Positions 56,528 to 64,000 of a stretch of 64,000 bases of DNA are shown here, in pieces; position 1 is the stretch's first letter; every line of letters begins with the position of its first letter. Under the pieces are notes generated by a model that worked only from the letters and a program-made list of their open reading frames with translations, was not told where the DNA came from and did not search any database. The stretch is from Streblospio benedicti. Taxonomy: Eukaryota; Annelida; Polychaeta; Spionida; Spionidae. The stretch is from positions 27,034,082 to 27,098,081 of the forward strand of contig CM032664.1 of assembly GCA_019095985.1 (NCBI GenBank). The letters run 5' to 3'. The position numbers were made by a program, and so were the translations under genes.

Positions 56528-58440
56528 ATTTCTTGGCGAAGTGCATGTTTAGTTAAAGGTGCATAAAACATTGCAAAATATAACTTAGGTGTCGCAATAT
56601 GACTTAATGATTCGACAGGTTTTGCAGTATTGCGGGAGATCAAATACAATCCAATGAAAATGATAGCATATTACTTTCTGTACAACCATTGAATGAACCG
56701 TGATCTTTGTGCAACACGAAGAGTACGATGTCTGTTTGAAGAAACACTCAGAATACAATTCTCTCGGTCTATTTAACATTTAGCACATAGATTGGAAAGG
56801 CGTATACATACACATGGCGGCTCAACCTTCCGATTGCTCGACCTTGCAGCTATAATTTACTGTCAACACAGGTTTTCAAACAATTCACAATGTTTATATT
56901 GCTGTCACTTGTATGGGGTTCGGGCTCTTCTGATTAAACAAACTACATATGACAAGCCCTTTGCCTGGATCTTATGTGATTAGTAAAATAGCTGGCCCTA
57001 AATATTTACACATGCTTTTCACATATTAGAACAACTTGCACTCGAACTTCGAGCATTGCATACAAAGGTCCGTAAACTTTATGGAAACTTTGAGGATTGT
57101 CTACAGCAACAAATATTTCAGCTATGATATTAGTGACAAAAAGTTTACAAGTTCATTTTTGCTGTACATTTCAAGATTCGGTTGTTAGTACATTCATCAA
57201 TATGATAAAGATCCGACATAGATCCACAGTGGAAAGATGAACAGTGTGATTTTCAATTGAATAAACATCTCTGACTTGAAAAGATCGCGTGAACGGTGAT
57301 TTTGATTGAGAACACTTGTCAATAAAGTTATCAGATGGTAGTTATGGCCAGCTTTTGTCGAGAGTAGATTGTAAATATAGATTAATGGATTTGAAGGATG
57401 AAAGTTTTCTATTAATCTATTCTTTGTATATTAATGTTTGTTCTGTGACAAAACTCCAATTGGACGGACAAACAAATGACCACATTTTTGGTGAGAAGTC
57501 CATGTGCTTGGTTATACGATATTCTAAGAGGCATTCTACAAGTATGAACAATTTAAAACTTATTAAATGTAGTCTTCTGTATTCATATATTCATTTCTCT
57601 TTTTATTGTGTTCATTAATACATTGTGACGTGCAGTTAATGGGCTGTAAGAAAAAAAACATACAAAACAAAAACATGTGGACTCTACGATTGTTCTGATT
57701 TTTTAATTCGTTGTTTTTAACTGTCTAGTTTTAAACTTCTAACTGTCAATAATTGTACATGGATTGTCATTGTTTTATTGTTTTATCTGTGAATATTTTA
57801 TATGTATTTATATATTTTAATATCTGAAATAGTAATAAATAGAAATTATAAGATAATAAGCATTTCAGAAAGTCAACTACAACAACAAATTTACCTAAGG
57901 CTGATTGTTCCTATGGGAAAATAACAAGTATATTACAAAAATTATAATATGGATTTGTAATTCATGTGGATCCATCAACATTGGGATCGATTGCTGATAT
58001 GAACCATGATACATGACCACATGGGTAACATGGTAACTGATATCTGCCTTGAACTTGGCAGTATTAGAACATTCACGTCCACATTTCGAGGTTGTTAATT
58101 ACCAGGAAATACTAGGTACGTTGTTTACAGTAGTTGCATCTTTATGAAACTCTCGTTAAGTGTAAATCTGATTTATCATTCCCAATCGTCTTTGTTGTGT
58201 CACTTTCAAAAACGTTGCTCTTACTTTGAAAAGTTTTTCTTAAAAACCTAGGCGTGTAACACGTTCAAATACATTTAGCCAATATATATTACAAATATAT
58301 AAATGTACATACATGTATACCTTTCCACGCGATCACGGTTAGAGTGAGTCATAAAAACCATATACAATAACTTTAGTCCAGTCCATAAACAACAAAACAC
58401 ACAGCCTTGAACTAGAACAATGCAATGCCCTACAACATCT
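56528..58440. other. 3' flank, no further gene supported
   Basis: AT-rich sequence with a possible poly(A) signal at 57321. Open frames at 56792-56983 and 57316-57618 show no exon-like borders or domains. Confidence 0.45.
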
Positions 58441-58461
58441 TAACAATAAGCCAGCAGAACA

Positions 58462-58833
58462 TACAGTAGAACCTTTCTGTTAGGACCACATTTGGGACCA
58501 GTGTTAGGTGATCTCAATAGCGAGGTGGTCTAGATACAGAGTTTTCTTTTGGTAGCTTCATGAAGGGTTGGGACTATGACAAGCAGTCTTATTACAGAGG
58601 TGCAATACCAAACATTCATTGTGTAATAAATCCTTTATACTTCTGTCTGTGATCATTGGCCCTGATGAAGCCTCCTTGATCAAGAAGGAGAAAACATTTG
58701 GCTTATAATAAAGCAAGTATAAAGAATTTACCACAAAATGAATGTTTAGCATTGTACAATAAGATATCCAATGAATCTGTTCAATATATTACAGATGTGG
58801 TCTCAAAAGGTCCTAATTGAAGGTTCTACTGTA
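58462..58833. repeat. MITE family B, copy 2, with internal hairpin
   Basis: The ends are TACAGTAGAACCTTTCTG and TTGAAGGTTCTACTGTA. The centre contains another fold-back with CCTGATGAAGCCTCCTTGAT and AGGAGAAAACATTTGGC. It lies just downstream of the Tctex1 gene. Confidence 0.8.
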
Positions 58834-58883
58834 CCATCATAATATCCATGCCTAAACGAGGTTTCCATAATCACTACCACCAA

Positions 58884-58902
58884 GCCCCCCAGCACAGGGG
58901 GC
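58884..58902 (-). other. GC-rich hairpin just after the Tctex1 stop codon
   Basis: GCCCCC and GGGGGC pair around a 7-nt loop, starting 2 nt after the stop. It lacks the ACCCA flank and loop of the histone type, so no role is assigned. Confidence 0.5.
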
Positions 58903-58904
58903 AA

Positions 58905-59414
58905 TCAGTCTGCATACACTCCATACACCATGCCCACGGCGTACATCGTGCCATTCCTCGCCGTGTACTCGGCATACGTGTCAAACTTGGCGTTCCACAC
59001 GCACCTGCTCCCCAGACTCACGGTGCCCAGCTCCTCCTGTCCCACCAGCACGAACGTCACCACTTTGAAGCGCTCCTGCCCCGCGGCGCCCAGGCTTTTC
59101 ACCCTGGCCGTGATCTGGTTGGCCAGGTCCTTGCACATGGCGTTGGCCTTCAGCGGGTCGTACTTGACGTTCTCCAGGGCCGGATCGAGCACCTCCTTGA
59201 TGCAGTCCCGCGTCGTCCTGCCCGGGAAGTGGCTCTCGGGCTCGAGCTTGTAGGAGGGCTCGAGGTACATGCGGCTCTGCTGCTGCTGGGGGTCCTCCTG
59301 CGTCTGGCCCGTGATGATCATGGCGCCGCTTCGGGAGGTGGACGCGGAGTGACGGGTCGTGGGGTGGGTGCGCGCGCTGTGAGAGCGAGGCTCGGCGTGC
59401 GAACGATGCGCCAT
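58905..59414 (-). CDS. Tctex1-domain dynein light chain family protein, intronless
   Basis: 169 residues. The ATG at 59414 is in a good context (AAAATGG), while the frame further upstream has only a TTG. Residues 1-45 are basic and rich in Ser, His and Arg. From about residue 48 comes a Tctex1 domain: MYLEPSYKLEPESHFPGR, an amphipathic helix ending ANQITARVKSL, FKVVTFVLVGQEELGTVSLG, RCVWNAKFDTYAEYTARNG and the terminal MYAVGMVYGVYAD. Members bind dynein intermediate chains, in cytoplasmic, ciliary or flagellar dyneins. The length and Ser-rich front resemble the TCTEX1D/DYNLT4-5 group, but the exact type is open. Coding sequence is GC-rich and has no introns, possibly an old retrocopy (inference). 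Confidence 0.93.
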   Translation of the reverse strand: MAHRSHAEPRSHSARTHPTTRHSASTSRSGAMIITGQTQEDPQQQQSRMYLEPSYKLEPESHFPGRTTRDCIKEVLDPALENVKYDPLKANAMCKDLANQITARVKSLGAAGQERFKVVTFVLVGQEELGTVSLGSRCVWNAKFDTYAEYTARNGTMYAVGMVYGVYAD

Positions 59415-59884
59415 TTTGATTGGTCGATGCTGCTCCAGTATCCACAAACTTGATGATGAGCGTACAGGGGTTAGAAGAGGTGGCGTTTCTATTGTTAAGT
59501 ATCCGAAGTGCGGGGATAAGACGAAGGATTTTTATTGTTCTTCAGTATCCAAAGTGCTAGTAGCAAAAGCAATGCCAATTCAGATATCGTCCTTTTAAAA
59601 CTGCTGCTCTAATGAAAACAGCAGACGACAATACGCACTTATTCGCTGTGAAACCCAAGTGACAAATCCGACAGGCGGCACACCAGCGCAAACATATACG
59701 AGGGATTTGATAACATGAACTGTGTTCAACTGTCGCCGTTGGCTGTCCACAAACAAAGCCGGCAGGTGCAGTCGGTTAGGCTTGGCGATCAGTTGGTCAG
59801 CATTGACCTTCAGTCTGAAATCAAATTTTAACTACGTTTAACATATTGGATACTCATCTGCACAAGTTGTATACATCACATACA

Positions 59885-60080
59885 CAGTTAAACTATCCTT
59901 TTGTGCGTTGTTCTTACAAGCTTACTTTGATAGCCTTTCGGACCTTCCCGGCTCTTCATCAGTCTGCCAACTGCCTAATCGTCACGTGATCGTCAGCGGC
60001 TGATGAAGAACCGGGAAGGTTCGAAAGGCTATCATAGTAAGCTTGTAAAAACAAGGCACAAAAAGGATAGTTTAACTGTG
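59885..60080. repeat. Fold-back repeat with CTTCATCAG core
   Basis: AAACTATCCTTTTGTGC near 59888 is inverted near 60058-60074. Inner arms pair GATAGCCTTTCGGACCTTCC with its complement near 60013-60032. The core carries CTCTTCATCAG and CTGATGAAGAAC. Confidence 0.75.
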
Positions 60081-60227
60081 TATATTACGTTTAACATATA
60101 TGAAATTGCTTATAGTTTTATGTAAATATCAATACAAGGATCTTAACATGCAGAGGGAATGTAACAAATATTGCAAAATGCAAAAGATAATTGTGCATTT
60201 TCAACAAAAATAACTAAATCGTATGAT

Positions 60228-60365
60228 ATAAACAAGAATTTGAAGATACCATAGGAACCAGCAAACTCACGTTTTGGCGAGGCTTTCGTTCTTGTTGCAA
60301 GAACTTCTTCAGAATGAGTGATTTTGCTAGTTCCTAATGGCATCTTAAAATTCTTGTTTATATAA
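60228..60365. repeat. Fold-back repeat with TTTCG and CTTCTTCAG core
   Basis: TATAAACAAGAATTTGAAG is paired with CTTAAAATTCTTGTTTATA. The centre reads GGCGAGGCTTTCGTTCTTG then CAAGAACTTCTTCAG. Confidence 0.75.
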
Positions 60366-62793
60366 TGAATGAAGGAAACCAGGATGAGATACATCGTATG
60401 ATGTCGTGGTCAATGTAATCCTTCTGTCACGATCTACACTCATCTAGAGTGGCAATATTGAGGTTCTCCATGACGAAGTGACCAGACGGGATTAGCAAAT
60501 TAACAAAGTCCTCAACACTGGGCACACAACTGAGGTTGCGTATCAGCTGTATTTGTTTCCACTATCAAGTTTATTATCCTGTAAAGAGCATATTTTGCTG
60601 TGTGAACTTTTCACACTAAAAAATAACAGCTTTGGAGTGGTGTTCAATCAAAATGTGATAATTTGATACATCAAGCATATTTCTGATTGCAACTTTAAAC
60701 AAACAAATCCATGACAAGTAGTCTTGAAATGAATACTTATTGGACTAGGCTTTAATGATAAAACCTAGGGCAGACTTTTTTTATATGAGGTCGAAAAATG
60801 TTACTCGCAACCAATCATGTATAGGTATAGTTTGCTAATACCAGGGAACTCAAACACGTGAAAATTAAAATTGTTGACAGAAGATCATTTAAAAATCAAA
60901 TATCAAAGAGCAATGTGTTTAAATAAACATACAATTGGCTTTAACGAGGTTGCAAATACTTGCAAATACAAATACATATTCAATGATAAAATAGCCGACT
61001 CTGTCGTAAAACAGCATGTGGTATTAACATATATTACATATCACAGGGAGAGATTTACATGTCCAATCATAATTCACGCTGTCTTATGAGATTTTGATAC
61101 CAAAATGACGCTTATTATGTTATAATCACATTTTATTATCACCTGGTTTATTTATTCTATTTCTAAATCAATAATACCCTATTGTGCGTTTGTAAATTAG
61201 CTTCTGTCAAAGGATAGCAGCGTTTTTGTTAAAGTTGACATGAAGCAAATTACATTAATACACCAAAATGTGATACAGTAACAAATTAGCGATGTAATTA
61301 TAGATCATTTACACGCAGACATTAACGTACTACATGATTTTATTGGTAAATAAAACGCACACAAAAATGAAACAAACACAGTAAAAAAACGTCATATACG
61401 GATATTGTGAGAAAAAAGTGACATCATAAGCTTAGAAATTCCTGCTGCCAATGGGCATATTTATTTGTACCGTTGAGTTGAGAAGACCATAATTTCCGTA
61501 TGAACAAATTCTGAGTAAATATTGCTCATGGAATAAAAAACAACAACAATTGAGTGAAAATTCCTTTTAAAATTCATGAAACGGCGGTCAAATACATTCT
61601 GTATGTTCATGCTACGAATATTCCAACGGGAATCAAAGACCCAACCACAAATCAGTAATTACATGTACGATAATCAGATTCCGAAGACGGCTCAAACTTC
61701 CACGGAGCTATTTTTTAAAATCTTTATACTAACCTTGATAGATATCCTAATAATCAAGTGTGTAAAGGAAATCACAGGTTCGAATATGAACATACGATTT
61801 GTTAGTACAATAGCATTTGTGATGATACAACTAACTTGATAACCCGGTGTTTGGTGACAAACTAATTACTGTTGCCAGCAGCCTGGTTTCCGCACGCGTC
61901 AACGCACGATCGATGCGTTTGTTTGCGGATGTATACCAGCGAACGTTTGCTCGGTTTGTCTGGAGTAAGAAAATATGCAAATACTTTACCCTCCTTTTAT
62001 AAATGGCATAATCGTATTTCTATAATTTCTGTTTAAACTCATACCAGATGGATCTTGCACACAGTTTTCTTTCTTCTTAAAGTTCTTTTATTTGTCTGGA
62101 AGTTTATAGAAATAGAGCACCGTTTCTTCATTTTTTTTTTCAAGCAGTTTTACACGCTAACAACCACTAATTGAACACATTCATCAACCAACATTTTCAT
62201 CGGTTTTGGGCCTATTATTCAATTCACAAGTTGTCAAAATTAAGTGGAAGCAAGTAGAGAGTCCAGCAAACCAACTACACGAACCCAACATTTAACCTAT
62301 ATGACAACATCAATAACAAGCAGGACTCGTATATTCTTGCCATATTTTGAGTATATCATCAATAATCAATTTAAATACACGCCTCTTCATACACGTACTT
62401 ATATCATCATGAATATTCATGTATGCCCAACATTTTTTTCTCCCTCAAAGTAATTAACTAATTTTAAAAGAACAAATAAACTTACCTTCGATGACCTAAT
62501 CACGTTGCAGTAAACACCAACAAGTTTCTGTTGCTGCCTCACATAGCCTTGCCTCTATGAACTGAGTCCACGCTCAATACCGTCTGCCTGCAATGCCTAT
62601 AGTGTGCTCTGTTGTCAACTGTTTCTTTTGAAATGCAGCGAGCGCCCATTGTTTTGGAGAAACTGATATACTTAGGCGTGAACCGAGAGTCATTAGTTGG
62701 ATCCGACTACAGTGCAACGCTATTTTTTGGCTTCGGCGTTGCAGATCAAGTTTGACACATATTTTTACTGTTACACATATGGTCAATGCATGC

Positions 62794-62795
<2 letters not shown>

Positions 62796-62825
<30 letters not shown>

Positions 62826-62826
62826 T
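62796..62826. repeat. TGAT microsatellite
   Basis: About eight units of TTGA/TGAT in a row. Confidence 0.9.
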
Positions 62827-63346
62827 ATATTCTTCAGGAATTAATGTTCCTAGGATTAGCACATGAAAGCGTACACATGTATGTAATGCTTATTTCCAAT
62901 GTGGTCCTTGTTTGTTTGGCAGGTTAGGCAACCAACTGAGCCAAGGGTGTGTGGATCACGCTAGCTATTGTTTTCAAACTAGGTGAGTTATTTTATGTGC
63001 AGAGGGATGACTGTCCTCTACACGGGACACGCCTTTTAACGAGGCTTCCAAACCTCGGCTATTACTTTCTATGATAAAGGAATTTCACGCGTAAAGCCAT
63101 AGTAGGCCTACATGCAACCGCAACAATCGTGTTCTTTATTATGTCAATATCATAGCTGAAGGAATATTATTCTCCGAAATCCACAGTGTAACATCGACAT
63201 AAAGCTAATGAGTCTGCTCTTATAAACAATGCCACAATCGTTATTCATCAATCCTGTCATTCTGTATATCACCATGGTCAGGGGCAAATATTAACAATGA
63301 AGACGTACACGCTATAACTTTTACAAATTACTTATCAATTCTGGGT

Positions 63347-63528
63347 AAATCCAACCTCCAATTAAGACCATCTCTCTGTTGAGAACACCTCTATAATAAG
63401 GCCACTTTTCACAATCCCAAGCCTTTATAATGATGCCAAAAAGGGCCTCTGTATAGAGACCACCTCTCTATTGAGACCACCTAATATCAAACCCAAAGGT
63501 GGTCCTAATAGAGAGGTTTTATTGTATA
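63347..63528. repeat. MITE family B, copy 3
   Basis: It has the same internal GAGACCACC and AAGGTGGTCCTAATAGAG blocks as 47687-47866, with eroded ends. Confidence 0.7.
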
Positions 63529-64000
63529 TCTGTCATCAAGTCTGGCATCGCAACTCGTGGCTTGAAGCACCCTAATGTCAATTTTGCATATGTAAATAAT
63601 AGATTAAAGTAAACATGAATAGGACCATACTTCATTCTAGTTAGATTTAATGAAGTGCGGCAAAACTCTATAGAAGTGATTACCTCCATAAAATAAACCT
63701 TTATTCTTTGATTAATATTTTTTCTTTTTTAAATTTGATTTTTAGTTTCTGTTAGATACAATACTAGTTGAAACTTAATATAGAAATATGAACATCTATA
63801 TATGTAAAGGAAGAGGCGGTTTTTTGCGTCACAAAAGGCTTTTTAACCACAAGACGTACACACTCCACATTATGTATGTACAATCAGGACAACTTGGTGG
63901 TCGTTATAATATAACATTTCAAACCAAATAAGTTAGTTTTAATGATAAAAACAGGAAAAAAAGAATCTTTAAGAAATGTTCGCCATGCTGCTTAGTACAG

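Larger units (their letters stand above)
59415..64000. other. Upstream region of the Tctex1 gene and terminal repeats, no gene supported
   Basis: It holds fold-backs at 59885-60080 and 60228-60365, MITE B copy 3 and a TGAT microsatellite. Open frames such as 61576-61839, 62244-62453 and 62574-62786 show no domain or clear splice sites. Confidence 0.5.

Noticed and set aside
58848-59453. A 201-codon plus-strand ORF and a 154-codon minus-strand alternative frame
   Set aside because: Both are shadows of the Tctex1 gene, whose domain is clear in one frame only.

Overview
The window looks like nuclear DNA from a marine invertebrate, most likely a lophotrochozoan such as a mollusc or relative; the exact group is inferred. 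It is AT-rich, its genes have many short GT-AG exons split by introns of a few hundred to a few thousand bases, and the space between exons is filled with LINE fragments, MITEs and fold-back repeats. Nothing prokaryotic was seen. One assembly gap (N run) lies at 40739-40838.

Layout. (1) 675-8813 (+): a complete 13-exon CD36-family scavenger receptor (LIMP-2/SR-B type). (2) 12061-20704 (-): a phytanoyl-CoA dioxygenase-family gene facing it. It carries two interchangeable 87-nt copies of the exon with the iron-binding HxD motif, and a two-exon divergent actin gene (16130-17762, +) lies in the intron between those copies. (3) About 20.7-36.2 kb: a repeat-dominated stretch. It holds a tandem duplication of a LINE-bearing segment (about 23.2-27.9 and 27.9-31.5 kb), a 2.1-kb element with terminal inverted repeats and a Cys-cluster protein, and a module with a minisatellite that recurs at 43.2-45.8 kb. 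(4) 36238-40664 (+): a secreted WSC plus multi-EGF protein gene with several single-base frame breaks. (5) 41370-42847 (-): a histidine N-acetyltransferase-like gene. (6) 46392-49081 (+): an ankyrin-repeat gene, followed at 53125-56527 (+) by an exon chain for an unrecognised Ser/Arg-rich protein that may be the same transcription unit. (7) 50693-51154 (-): an intronless gene for an acidic helical protein with a TATA box and, about 20 nt after its stop, a histone-mRNA-type 3' stem-loop. (8) 58905-59414 (-): an intronless Tctex1-domain dynein light chain gene. The last 4.5 kb holds repeats and no gene I can support.

The best leads are the non-histone gene with a histone-type 3' end, the duplicated catalytic exon with an antisense actin gene nested in the intervening intron, and transposable-element families whose borders and target-site duplications can be read from paired filled and empty sites in the tandem duplication.
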